Of a DNA stretch of 64,000 nt, positions 54,369-63,119 are shown piece after piece. Below the pieces are notes generated by a model. That model did not search any database and was not told the DNA's origin. It saw nothing but the letters and a program-made list of their open reading frames with translations. Source of the DNA: Pseudomonas fluorescens (GTDB lineage: Bacteria > Pseudomonadota > Gammaproteobacteria > Pseudomonadales > Pseudomonadaceae); the NCBI RefSeq assembly GCF_902497785.1, contig NZ_CABVHK010000006.1, forward strand, positions 62,001-126,000. Reading direction: 5' to 3'. A program made the position numbers and the translations under genes. Each line of letters starts with the position of its first letter. Within the stretch, counting starts at the first letter, position 1.

Positions 54369-55106
54369 ATGGAGCGATGGAAGGAATCCCAACTTTCACG
54401 ACTGTCTTGTACAACTGACTTTGATAACGCGTACAGGATTGCGCTCGGCTTCGCGAATAACATCGGGTTTAAATTTTTCGCTTTTTCAACTACTTATCAA
54501 GCGAAAAACAACCAGATCAACACGGTCCAGCGCAATAATTATCCGACCAAATGGAACAAGGAGTATGAACAACAAAAACTGAGCGCCATAGATCCGGTAG
54601 TAGCCCATTGCAATCATTCCATGATGCCGATTTTGTGGAGTCCACAACTGTTTTCCAAGGTGCCCTCCCTGTGGGAGGCGCTTATAGCGCAAGGCATCCA
54701 GCACGGTTGGTCACAGTCGTTGCATGACGAGGAAAGCGGGCTGTGCAGCATTCTGAGCCTGGCCAGAAGCCATTGCCCGATTAGCGAGTTTGAGTTGTAT
54801 GAAAACGTCGGTTTTACCGCGTTCATGGGCCATCACCTTCATGCGTTGGTCGCGCGATCATTGCCGAAGAAACCGGTGAAGCCGTCCGCGCCGAATCTGT
54901 CTGCTCGCGAAATAGACGTCTTGTCACTGGCGGCGTCAGGCAAGACCGCCGATGAAAGCGCCAGAATTCTTAACCTCAGCCCTCGTACTGTCCATTTCCA
55001 CATGCAAAACGCGATCGAGAAATTCGGGGTGCACAACAAGATTTCGGCAATCATTGCCGCCATCAAGGCGGGCTACCTCAATAGCACAGAGGCACAAGGC
55101 CGCTGA
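54369..55106 (+). CDS. ppoR: LuxR-family quorum-sensing regulator, solo (PpoR-like)
   Basis: A 245-residue transcription factor with an N-terminal autoinducer-binding domain (about residues 20-165) and a C-terminal LuxR helix-turn-helix (SAREIDVLSLAASGKTADESARILNLSPRTVHFHMQNAIEKF). Residues that contact acyl-homoserine lactone in TraR/LasR appear conserved (WNKEYEQQ, IDPVV, PILW). No luxI synthase is in this window, so it appears to be a solo. The position between fpr and rlmG matches, from memory, P. putida ppoR. The ATG at 54369 has GGAG upstream; a GTG at 54312 would add 19 residues. Confidence 0.82.
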   Translation: MERWKESQLSRLSCTTDFDNAYRIALGFANNIGFKFFAFSTTYQAKNNQINTVQRNNYPTKWNKEYEQQKLSAIDPVVAHCNHSMMPILWSPQLFSKVPSLWEALIAQGIQHGWSQSLHDEESGLCSILSLARSHCPISEFELYENVGFTAFMGHHLHALVARSLPKKPVKPSAPNLSAREIDVLSLAASGKTADESARILNLSPRTVHFHMQNAIEKFGVHNKISAIIAAIKAGYLNSTEAQGR

Positions 55107-55263
55107 AAACCTGCGGGTATTCCTGGAGAAAAAAACGTACCATTTGCGTCCCTTCCTGAGTGATGACGTGTGAGCCTTCACGACGCAATACACTCGGTCG
55201 GTTTCGCCCGCTACAACGCCCCTGGGCCGCGGGATTCCCGTTGATTACCCAGAGCCCCGCGCC

Positions 55264-56388
55264 ATGCCTTTGCTCGAAACACCCTTCGCCCGACTCGACC
55301 TGATCCGCCAGCCCGAACAGCAGAATGAACCCTTGCAAGCGTTCGATGCTGCCGACGAATACCTGCTCAATCATCTGGCGGAACAGCAGCCGACGGCGGA
55401 CACGCGGGTGCTGGTGCTCAACGACAGCTTCGGTGCATTGGCCGCCAGCCTCGCTGGCAAGGTTCACGTCGTCAGCAGTGGTGACTCGTTCCTGGCCGTG
55501 CAGGGCCTGGAAAAAAACCTGATTCGCAACGGCCACGCGTTTGATGCCGTGCCGAGGGTGCCCGCCAGCGAAGCGTTCACCGGCCCGTTTGACCGCGTGC
55601 TGATCCGTGTGCCGAAAACCCTGGCGCTGCTGGAGGAGCAACTGATCCGCCTGCAAGGTCAACTGGCCCCCGGTGCCCAAGTGATTGCCGCCGCCATGAT
55701 CAAGCACCTGCCACGCGCCGCCGGGGATTTGCTGGAACGCTACATCGGCCCGGTGCAGGCGTCTTTGGCGGTGAAGAAAGCGCGGTTGCTGATCGCGACG
55801 GCTGAAGATAAAGCCCCCACCGAGTCCCCCTACCCGACCCGCTATCGCCTCGACACACCCGCAATCGAATTGCTTAACCATGCCAACGTGTTCTGCCGCG
55901 AAGGGCTGGACATCGGCACGCGCGCCTTTTTGCCACACTTGCCGAAGAACCTCGGCGCGGCGCGGGTCGCCGACCTCGGCTGCGGTAACGGCGTCCTCGC
56001 TATTGCCAACGCTTTGGACAATCCCGAGGCGCACTACACGCTCGTGGACGAATCTTTCATGGCCGTGCAATCGGCAGCAGAGAACTGGCGTGCGGCGCTG
56101 GGTGAGCGGGAGGTGATCGTGCGTGCCGGTGACGGCCTGGCCGGGCAGGAACCGCAGTCACTGGACGTGGTGCTGTGCAATCCGCCGTTCCATCAGCAAC
56201 AGGTCGTAGGCGATTTTCTCGCCTGGCGGATGTTCCAGCAAGCCAGGGAAGCGCTGGTGGTGGGCGGCGCGCTGTACATCGTCGGCAATCGTCACCTGGG
56301 TTACCACAGCAAACTGGCGCGGTTGTTTCGCGGCGTTGAGCAAGTGGCGGCGACGCCGAAGTTCGTGATCCTTAAAGCCCGAAAATAA
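55264..56388 (+). CDS. rlmG: 23S rRNA (guanine1835-N2)-methyltransferase RlmG
   Basis: A 374-residue SAM-dependent methyltransferase made of two related Rossmann-like halves, as in RlmG/RsmC. The C-terminal half carries the SAM motif ADLGCGNGVLAIANAL and the catalytic NPPF motif (VVLCNPPFHQQQ). RlmG rather than RsmC is favoured by length and by the locus in P. putida. The ATG at 55264 has a GCGCC leader with a weak ribosome site. The 157 bases upstream hold no clear promoter. It converges on the cio operon. Confidence 0.88.
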   Translation: MPLLETPFARLDLIRQPEQQNEPLQAFDAADEYLLNHLAEQQPTADTRVLVLNDSFGALAASLAGKVHVVSSGDSFLAVQGLEKNLIRNGHAFDAVPRVPASEAFTGPFDRVLIRVPKTLALLEEQLIRLQGQLAPGAQVIAAAMIKHLPRAAGDLLERYIGPVQASLAVKKARLLIATAEDKAPTESPYPTRYRLDTPAIELLNHANVFCREGLDIGTRAFLPHLPKNLGAARVADLGCGNGVLAIANALDNPEAHYTLVDESFMAVQSAAENWRAALGEREVIVRAGDGLAGQEPQSLDVVLCNPPFHQQQVVGDFLAWRMFQQAREALVVGGALYIVGNRHLGYHSKLARLFRGVEQVAATPKFVILKARK

Positions 56389-56395
56389 CCCCAGG

Positions 56396-56424
56396 CAAAA
56401 AAAACCCTCCAGCGCTGGAGGGTT
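56396..56424 (-). terminator. Rho-independent terminator of the cio operon
   Basis: On the minus strand, AACCCTCCAGC/GCTGGAGGGTT, an 11-bp perfect stem followed by TTTTTTTT, 43 bases after the DUF2474 stop. Confidence 0.9.
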
Positions 56425-56466
56425 GTAAGTCCGTGCCGCAAGGCAACAGGATGGGATCTCTTGAAG

Positions 56467-56637
56467 TCAGTGGGTCGACAGGCCAGCGGCATTCATGAAC
56501 ATGCGCATCAGGCTTGCGACGATGAACAGCGCCACCACGCTGCCCGTCCAGATCATCGCCAGCCAGCCGAGTCGTTGCCAAAGCGGCTTTTTCTCTGCGG
56601 CCTGGATGTCCTCCAGGGAATGTTTGCCAGCCATCAT
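56467..56637 (-). CDS. DUF2474 small membrane protein of the cio operon
   Basis: A 56-residue protein found by reading the reverse strand: MMAGKHSLEDIQAAEKKPLWQ, then a single membrane helix (LGWLAMIWTGSVVALFIVASLMRMFM) and a short polar tail ending STH. AGGAGA lies just upstream of two consecutive ATGs (56637 or 56634). DUF2474 proteins follow cioAB in many pseudomonads and are thought to be small subunits like CydX; that role is inferred by analogy. It starts 54 bases after the end of cioB. Confidence 0.87.
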   Translation of the reverse strand: MMAGKHSLEDIQAAEKKPLWQRLGWLAMIWTGSVVALFIVASLMRMFMNAAGLSTH

Positions 56638-56691
56638 CGTGTTCTCCTGTGAAACGGCGCAGGTATCAGCCCTGCGCCATTGCCGTATGCC

Positions 56692-57699
56692 CTAGTGATA
56701 ACCATCTTCATGGGTCACCTTGCCGCGGAACACGTAGTAGCTCCAGAAGGTGTAACCCAGGATGAACGGAATGATGAACAAGGTGCCAACCAGCATGAAG
56801 CCCTGACTCTGTGGCGGTGCGGCAGCGTCCCAGATCGAGATCGACGGTGGCACGATGTTCGGCCACAGGCTGATACCCAGACCGCTGTAGCCGAGGAAGA
56901 TCAGCACCAGGGTCAGCAGGAACGGCGTGTAATTCGCATGGCGAGCCACGGCGCGGATCAGACCGTACATGGTCACCAATACCAGAATCGGCACCGGCAG
57001 GAACCAGAACAGATTCGGCAGGGTGAACCAGCGCGCCGCAATTTCCGCGTGAGCCAGCGGCGTCCAGATACTGACGATGCCGATCACCGCCAACACCACG
57101 AACGCCAACGGCCGCGCCAGGTTGTGCATCTGCTCCTGCAGCTTGCCCTCGGTTTTCATGATCAACCACGTGCAGCCGAGTAGCGCATACGCCACCACCA
57201 ACGCCAGGCCGCAGAACATCGTGAACGGCGTCAGCCAGTCCAGCGAGCCACCGGCAAACTGTCGGTTGACCACCGGCAGCCCATCAATGAACGCCCCCAA
57301 TGCTACGCCCTGAAAGAACGTCGCGGCGACCGAACCCCCAATGAACGCCTTGTCCCAGAGGTGACGTTTGTCGTCCTTGGCCTTGAAGCGGAACTCGAAC
57401 GCCACACCGCGAAAAATCAGCCCTATGAGCATGAAAATCAGCGGCAGGTACAGCGCGGAAAGCACCACCGAGTAAGCCAGCGGGAACGCACCGAACAACG
57501 CCGCGCCCCCCAGCACCAGCCAGGTTTCGTTGCCGTCCCAGACAGGGGCGACGGTGTTCATCATCACGTCACGGTCGGTCTTGCCGGGGATGAACGGAAA
57601 GAGAATCCCGATCCCCAGATCGAAGCCGTCCATGACCACGTACATCATGATGCCGAAGATGATGATCACGGCCCAGATCAGCGGAAGATCAATACCCAT
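56692..57699 (-). CDS. cioB: Cyanide-insensitive quinol oxidase subunit II CioB
   Basis: Subunit II of a bd-type oxidase. The 335-residue product has about eight membrane helices: MGIDLPLIWAVIIIFGIMMYVVMDGFDLGIGILFPF, NTVAPVWDGNETWLVLGGAALFGAFPLAYS and FRGVAFEFRFKAK are CydB-family blocks. It is immediately downstream of cioA (three bases between stop and start). The pair with a short Q-loop cioA marks it as the Cio form rather than CydAB. Confidence 0.95.
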   Translation of the reverse strand: MGIDLPLIWAVIIIFGIMMYVVMDGFDLGIGILFPFIPGKTDRDVMMNTVAPVWDGNETWLVLGGAALFGAFPLAYSVVLSALYLPLIFMLIGLIFRGVAFEFRFKAKDDKRHLWDKAFIGGSVAATFFQGVALGAFIDGLPVVNRQFAGGSLDWLTPFTMFCGLALVVAYALLGCTWLIMKTEGKLQEQMHNLARPLAFVVLAVIGIVSIWTPLAHAEIAARWFTLPNLFWFLPVPILVLVTMYGLIRAVARHANYTPFLLTLVLIFLGYSGLGISLWPNIVPPSISIWDAAAPPQSQGFMLVGTLFIIPFILGYTFWSYYVFRGKVTHEDGYH

Positions 57700-57702
57700 G
57701 AC

Positions 57703-59145
57703 TCAAATCTCCTTGGTCAGGCTGGGACGGTGGTCACCATCGCCGTCATCGTCGTCAGCGGCGGACAGCGGACGGGCCGGTGTACGTTGCTTGCCTGGGC
57801 CGCCCTCGGGTACTTCCTTGCCTTCGTCGATCTTCGGCCCTTTGCGCACCAGGCGCATCATGTAGCCCAGACCGGCACCGAACAGCGCGAAATACACCAC
57901 CACGAACAGAATCAGCGTGATGCTCATCTGCATGAAGCTGTGATTGGACGACGCATCCGCCGTGCGCATCAGCCCGTAAACCACCCACGGCTGACGGCCG
58001 ATTTCAGTGGTAAACCAACCGGCGAGAATCGCGATCAGCCCGGACGGGCCCATCCACAACGCCAGGTAGAGGAACGGCCGCGAGGTATACAGCTTGTCGC
58101 TTTTGCGCAGCCACAGGCTCCACAGACCGGTGAAGATCATCAGCATGCCCAGCCCGACCATGATCCGGAATGACCAGAACACAATGGTCGAATTCGGCCG
58201 GTCTTCAGGCGGAAAGTCCTTGAGCGCCGGCACTTGCTTGTCCAGCGAATGCGTGAGGATCAGGCTGCCCAAATACGGAATCTCGACGGCGTATTTAGTT
58301 CTCTCTTCTTTCATGTCCGGCCAGCCGAACAGGATCAACGGCGTCGGTTCATCGCCGTGGTTTTCCCAGTGGCCTTCGATGGCGGCGATTTTCGCCGGCT
58401 GATGCTTCAACGTGTTCAGCCCGTGGAAGTCACCGATGACGGCCTGGATCGGCGCGACAATCAATGCCATCCACATTGCCATCGAGAGCATGGTGCGAAT
58501 CGCCGGATTGTCCTTGCCGCGCAGCAAATGCCAAGCCGCCGAGGAACCGACGAAGAACGCCGTCGCGACAAACGCGGCGGTGGCCATGTGCGCCAGACGG
58601 TACGGGAAGGACGGGTTGAAAATTACGGCAAACCAGTCGGTGGGAATGACTTGGCCGTTGACGATTTCGAAGCCCTGGGGCGTTTGCATCCAGCTGTTGG
58701 AGGCGAGAATCCAGAACGTCGAGATGAGGGTGCCGACGGCAACCATGACGGTGGCGAAGAAGTGCAGATTGCGCCCGACCTTGTTCCAGCCGAACAGCAT
58801 GACCCCGAGGAAACCGGCCTCGAGGAAGAACGCGGTGAGTACTTCATAGGTCAGCAACGGCCCGGTCACGGAACCGGCGAAGTCCGAGAAACGGCTCCAG
58901 TTGGTGCCGAACTGGTAAGCCATGACCAGCCCGGAAACCACACCCATGCCGAAGTTGACGGCAAAGATCTTCGACCAGAAGTGGTACAGATCGCGGTAAG
59001 TATCGTTGTGGGTCTTCAGCCACAGACCTTCGAGCACCGCCAGGTAACTCGCCAGGCCGATGGTGATGGCCGGGAACAGGATGTGGAACGAGATGGTGAA
59101 CGCGAACTGGATTCGGGCGAGATCAAGCGCCTCCAAACCGAACAT
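57703..59145 (-). CDS. cioA: Cyanide-insensitive quinol oxidase subunit I CioA
   Basis: Haem-carrying subunit of the bd-type quinol:oxygen oxidoreductase in the inner membrane. It has 480 residues: MFGLEALDLARIQFAFTISFHILFPAITIGLASYL (haem-ligand histidine in FHILFPA), YQFGTNWSRFSDFAG, HGLNTLKHQPAKIAAIEGHW, and GRQPWVVYGLMRT. The segment between helices VI and VII is short, as in Cio-type enzymes, and the tail is acidic (DDDDGDGD). The ATG at 59145 follows AGAGGAAG; the upstream frame to 59319 crosses the promoter region. An ANR box lies 160 bases upstream. Confidence 0.95.
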   Translation of the reverse strand: MFGLEALDLARIQFAFTISFHILFPAITIGLASYLAVLEGLWLKTHNDTYRDLYHFWSKIFAVNFGMGVVSGLVMAYQFGTNWSRFSDFAGSVTGPLLTYEVLTAFFLEAGFLGVMLFGWNKVGRNLHFFATVMVAVGTLISTFWILASNSWMQTPQGFEIVNGQVIPTDWFAVIFNPSFPYRLAHMATAAFVATAFFVGSSAAWHLLRGKDNPAIRTMLSMAMWMALIVAPIQAVIGDFHGLNTLKHQPAKIAAIEGHWENHGDEPTPLILFGWPDMKEERTKYAVEIPYLGSLILTHSLDKQVPALKDFPPEDRPNSTIVFWSFRIMVGLGMLMIFTGLWSLWLRKSDKLYTSRPFLYLALWMGPSGLIAILAGWFTTEIGRQPWVVYGLMRTADASSNHSFMQMSITLILFVVVYFALFGAGLGYMMRLVRKGPKIDEGKEVPEGGPGKQRTPARPLSAADDDDGDGDHRPSLTKEI

Positions 59146-59305
59146 AAGTCTTCCTCTGTCAGGTAATTCCGGCTGTAGGCTTGTGGCCTGCATCCACTGC
59201 CCCCACGGATATGGAGTGTGGCGAATTTGAATTCGTTCTTTTTTTACAATCATCACAACGTAGGGAGTCTGGCCCTGTGGCCGCCGGATCAATTCCACAA
59301 GGGTA

Positions 59306-59319
59306 TTGATCTGGATCAA
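59306..59319 (-). promoter_or_regulatory. ANR/FNR box upstream of cioAB
   Basis: TTGAT-CTGG-ATCAA, a perfect match to the ANR/FNR consensus TTGATNNNNATCAA. It lies 160 bases before the cioA ATG. In P. aeruginosa ANR represses cioAB when oxygen is low; the same control is likely here, but the long distance leaves its position relative to the transcription start open. Confidence 0.82.
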
Positions 59320-59421
59320 GCATGGGTAAAAGAGTAGTCCGCTTTTTGACGATGGACGGTGTGGTCTTTTGCCGCGTGACAGGTTGCCTCACAGGTGTAG
59401 TCATACCCCGTTACAGATTCA

Positions 59422-59554
59422 TGTGGCGAGGGGATTTATCCCCGTTCGGCTGCGCAGCAGTCGTAAAAAAGCCCCTGCGGTGGAGCTGATCCCACCTAAC
59501 TGCTGGTTTTGGGGCCGCTTCGCAGCCCAACGGGGATAAATCCCCTCACCACAG
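59422..59554. repeat. REP doublet, GTGGCGAGGGGATTTATCCCC family
   Basis: TGTGGCGAGGGGATTTATCC faces GGATAAATCCCCTCACCACA in inverted orientation across a 90-base spacer that carries GGGGCCGCTTCGCAGCCC, similar to the spacer of the copy at 45101. Confidence 0.88.
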
Positions 59555-59682
59555 GTCCTCTCACAGGGGGATATCCATGTTTTCGAGATCGGTGTTTAGC
59601 TAACTAAATTTCCGACCGCCGCAACTTCTGGTTACAGGTTGGTGATAATCTCGAGCTTCCCCTCGCTCAAGATCCGCCTCAG

Positions 59683-60921
59683 ATGCCCAGCCAAGCGCCT
59701 TTGCTGTTACGTCATCACCGCCCTTTCATCGCGTTCTGGCTGGCTCGGGTGTTTACCGCCAGTGGCTTTCAGATGCTCACCGTCGCTATTGGCTGGAACC
59801 TCTATCAACTGACCGGCAACGTGTTGGATCTGGGTCTGGTGGGCTTGGTGGAATTTGCCCCGCGCGTGTTGTTCATGTTGCACACCGGGCATGTGGCAGA
59901 CCGCTATGACCGGCGCAAGGTCGCGGCGATTTGTCAGTCGTTGCAAGCATTGATTGCCCTGACCCTGGCCATCGGCGGTGCCACTGGTAATGTCACGCGA
60001 GAGATGATCTTCATTCTGGCGTTCCTGCTCGGCGCCGCCCGGTCCTTCGAGATGCCGACCACCCAGGCGCTGCTGCCGAGTATTGTGCCCGCCGCCCTGT
60101 TCCCCCGCGCCGTCGCCGCCGCCCAGTCTGCGCAACAATCGGCAACCATCGTTGCCCCGGCGCTCGGGGGTTTGCTGTATGCCTTCGGCAGCGTGTGGGT
60201 GTACGGGCCGACGGTGATCCTTTACGTGATCGCCTGCCTGTTGATGCTCAACCTCCCCGCCCGGCAAACGCCGTTGAATAAAGGTAAGGCGACCCTGGAT
60301 TCGCTGCTGGCGGGCATCCGTTTCATTCGCAGTCGACCGGATATTCTCGGGGCTATTTCTCTGGATTTGTTCGCTGTTTTGCTCGGAGGCGCAACGGCGC
60401 TGCTGCCGGTGTTCGCCAAGGACATTCTGCTGACCGGCGCCTGGGGCCTGGGCTTGCTGCGATCGGCCCCGGCTGGAGGCGCGTTATTAATGTCGCTGTG
60501 GCTGGCGCGTTTCTCCGTGGATCGAAAAGTCGGTAGAGTGATGTTCACCGCAGTCGGCGTATTCGGCGTCGCGACCATCGCGTTTGGCCTGTCGACGTCG
60601 TTCTGGTTCTCGCTCGCGGTGCTGGTGGTGCTGGGCGCGGCTGACATGATCAGCATGGTGATCCGTGCGTCCTTTGTGCAACTGGAAACCCCGGACGAAA
60701 TGCGCGGCCGGGTCAGCGCCGTGAACGGCCTGTTTATCGGCGCGTCAAACCAGTTGGGCGAGTTCGAATCCGGCGTCACCGCGCACTGGTTTGGCACCGT
60801 GCCGGCCGTGGTCATGGGCGGTATCGGCACGCTGGTGGTGACCGGGGTCTGGATCAAACTGTTCCCGACCCTGGCCAATCGAGACCGCATGCACGTGCCG
60901 GCGGAAGAAGCCAAAGCCTAA
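59683..60921 (+). CDS. MFS transporter (EntS-like)
   Basis: A 412-residue major facilitator with about 12 membrane helices: ARVFTASGFQMLTVAIGWNLYQLTG in helix 1, HVADRYDRRKVAAI in the loop between helices 2 and 3 (the family's GxxxDRxxRR-like motif), and ASFVQLETPDEMRGRVSAVNGLFIGASNQLGEFESG, which is typical of the EntS/MFS_3 exporters. Substrate unknown; the subfamily often exports siderophores or drugs. It ends four bases inside the convergent paoC gene. Confidence 0.88.
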   Translation: MPSQAPLLLRHHRPFIAFWLARVFTASGFQMLTVAIGWNLYQLTGNVLDLGLVGLVEFAPRVLFMLHTGHVADRYDRRKVAAICQSLQALIALTLAIGGATGNVTREMIFILAFLLGAARSFEMPTTQALLPSIVPAALFPRAVAAAQSAQQSATIVAPALGGLLYAFGSVWVYGPTVILYVIACLLMLNLPARQTPLNKGKATLDSLLAGIRFIRSRPDILGAISLDLFAVLLGGATALLPVFAKDILLTGAWGLGLLRSAPAGGALLMSLWLARFSVDRKVGRVMFTAVGVFGVATIAFGLSTSFWFSLAVLVVLGAADMISMVIRASFVQLETPDEMRGRVSAVNGLFIGASNQLGEFESGVTAHWFGTVPAVVMGGIGTLVVTGVWIKLFPTLANRDRMHVPAEEAKA

Positions 60922-63119
60922 AGCAGCTTGTCGAGGGTGATGGGGAAATCCCGCACCCGTTTTCCGGTGGCGTGGTAGATCGCATTGGCGACCGCCGCCG
61001 CGACCCCGACGATGCCGATTTCACCGACGCCCTTGGAGCCAAGGGCATTGACGATCTCGTCGTGTTCTTCGACAAACAGCACATCAATGTCGCCGATATC
61101 GGCGTTTACCGGAATGTGGTACTCGGCCAGACTGTGGTTCATGTGCCGCCCCAGCGCATGGTCGGTCTGCGTCTCCTCATGCAGCGCCATGCCGATGCCC
61201 CACACCACGCCGCCGAGTATCTGGCTGCGAGCCATCTTCGGATTGACCACTCGCCCCGCCGCAATCGCACTGACCACTCGACTGACCTTCACCGTTCCCA
61301 ACGCTTCGTCTACCAGCACCTCGACGAACACCGCCGAATGCGTTGCGGTAGCGTAGGCCTCACGCTTTTTGTCCGGTTCGGCGTCCACTTGAACTTCAAT
61401 CGCTTCGTCACCACTGGCGCGGGCCAGATCGGCGAATGAGATGCGCTCATCACCCAATAACAGCTGGCCGTCTTCGAAAACAGCTTGCTGCGCCGTCACA
61501 CCGCTGAAGGCAGGAAAGGTTTGCCGCGCGACCGCGAGCAGTTTCTCCTGCAGCGCTTCACAGGCTTGCTGCACCGCAGTGCCAACAGAAGACACCGTGA
61601 ACGATCCGCCCTGCAACGGCGCGGTCGGTAACGAGGAGTCGCCTAGGACGAAGGTGACATCCTTCAAGGAAACGCCTGACGCCTGCGCCGCAATTTGCGT
61701 CATCACGGTGTAGGTTCCGGTGCCGATGTCGGTGGTCGCGCTACTGACCGTCAGTTTGCCGTGGTGATCGAGCGACGCCTTGGCACTGGCTTTCTGTTGC
61801 ATCGCCTCCCACACGCCGCCGGCCATGCCCCACCCCACCAACTGCCGGCCCTGGCGCATGCTGCGCGGCTCGGGAGTGCGCTGATCCCAGCCAAAACGCT
61901 TGGCGCCCTGGGCGTAGCATTCGCGCAGTTCTTTGCTGGAATAAGCCTTGTCTTCGTTTTGATTGCGCTCGCTGTAGTTGACCAGGCGCAGTTGCACCGG
62001 ATCGATGGCCAGCGCGCAGGCCAGTTCGTCCATCGCGCACTCCAGCCCGATCAACCCAAGCGCCGCGCCCGGCGCGCGCATGTCCAGCGGAGTGAACACG
62101 TCGAGCGGAACCAGCTTGTAGGTCAATTGCACGTTGTCGCAGTGATAAAGCATGCCGCTCCACTCCACCACGTGTTCGGTGAAATCCTCGAAACGCGACG
62201 TTTGACCGATGGCGGTGTGAGCGACCGCGAGCAAGCGCCCATTGGCTGCCGCGCCCAATTGCAGACGCTGCAAGGTGCGCGGGCGATAGCCGAAGGTGAA
62301 CATCTGCTGGCGCGTCAGCGTCACCCGAACCGAACGCTTGAGGTGCAGCGCCGCCATCACCGCCAGCGGCAGTTGATACTGCGGACGCAAACCCGAGCCG
62401 AAGGCACCGCCCACATAGGCGGCGAAAATTCTGACCTGTTCTTCCTCAAGCCCGAAGACCTTCTGCACGTAAGACTGGCAGTTCTGCGGGCCTTGGGTCT
62501 TGTCATGGATGTGCAGGCTGCCATCGGCCTGATACAGCACTGTGCTGGCGTGCGGTTCCATCGGGTTGTGGTGCTCGATGGGGGTGCTGTAGTTCAGGTC
62601 CAGGCTGAGGGCCGCGCCGGCGAACTCGGCCTGAAAATTCCCACGAGGTTTGGGCAGTTCAGCGGGGGCCGGATGTGCTTCATCCTGCAGGACTGCCAGA
62701 TCGGTCTGATGACGCTCCGCTTCGTATTCGATTGTGATCAACGAACCTGCATGACGCGCCAGTTCAAGGTTGTCGGCGACGACCAGCGCCAGTGGTTGTC
62801 CGCTGTAAAGGACGCGGTCGTTGTACAACGGACGAAAAGGCGAGCCGTCTGCCGAGTCTGCATCTTCGTAGTCTTTGTCATAGCTGGCGACCGGCGGGCG
62901 GTTGCTGTGATCGATAACGGCAATCACTCCCGGCAGCGCCAATGCCTTCGAAGCATCAATGTTGATCACCCGCCCGCGGGCGATAGTGCTGGAGACGACG
63001 CTGCCATGCAGCAAGCCTTCTTCGGGAAATTCCCCGGCATAACGGGCCTGGCCGGTCACTTTGAGATGGCCGTCGACCCGATCAACGGGTTGACCCATGG
63101 GTTTGGTCAATGTGTTCAT
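60918..63119 (-). CDS. paoC: Aldehyde oxidoreductase molybdenum-binding subunit PaoC
   Basis: Large subunit of a xanthine-oxidase family enzyme holding molybdopterin (in E. coli, molybdopterin cytosine dinucleotide). The 733-residue product has an N-terminal a/b hammerhead domain (MGQPVDRVDGHLKVTGQARYAGEFP), the Moco-binding domains with GGAFGSGLRPQYQ and DMRAPGAALGLIGLECAMDELA, and the catalytic glutamate in SKGVGEIGIVGVAAAVANA. The ATG overlaps the paoB stop as ATGA. Close to E. coli PaoC (YagR), which oxidises aromatic aldehydes; the substrate here is inferred only. Confidence 0.92.
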   Translation of the reverse strand: MNTLTKPMGQPVDRVDGHLKVTGQARYAGEFPEEGLLHGSVVSSTIARGRVINIDASKALALPGVIAVIDHSNRPPVASYDKDYEDADSADGSPFRPLYNDRVLYSGQPLALVVADNLELARHAGSLITIEYEAERHQTDLAVLQDEAHPAPAELPKPRGNFQAEFAGAALSLDLNYSTPIEHHNPMEPHASTVLYQADGSLHIHDKTQGPQNCQSYVQKVFGLEEEQVRIFAAYVGGAFGSGLRPQYQLPLAVMAALHLKRSVRVTLTRQQMFTFGYRPRTLQRLQLGAAANGRLLAVAHTAIGQTSRFEDFTEHVVEWSGMLYHCDNVQLTYKLVPLDVFTPLDMRAPGAALGLIGLECAMDELACALAIDPVQLRLVNYSERNQNEDKAYSSKELRECYAQGAKRFGWDQRTPEPRSMRQGRQLVGWGMAGGVWEAMQQKASAKASLDHHGKLTVSSATTDIGTGTYTVMTQIAAQASGVSLKDVTFVLGDSSLPTAPLQGGSFTVSSVGTAVQQACEALQEKLLAVARQTFPAFSGVTAQQAVFEDGQLLLGDERISFADLARASGDEAIEVQVDAEPDKKREAYATATHSAVFVEVLVDEALGTVKVSRVVSAIAAGRVVNPKMARSQILGGVVWGIGMALHEETQTDHALGRHMNHSLAEYHIPVNADIGDIDVLFVEEHDEIVNALGSKGVGEIGIVGVAAAVANAIYHATGKRVRDFPITLDKLL

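Larger units (their letters stand above)
59146..59682. other. Intergenic region between cioA and the MFS gene
   Basis: 537 bases without a gene: leader and promoter region of cioA with an ANR box (59306-59319), a palindromic repeat pair (59422-59554), and about 130 bases in front of the MFS gene in which I see no clear promoter. Confidence 0.7.
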
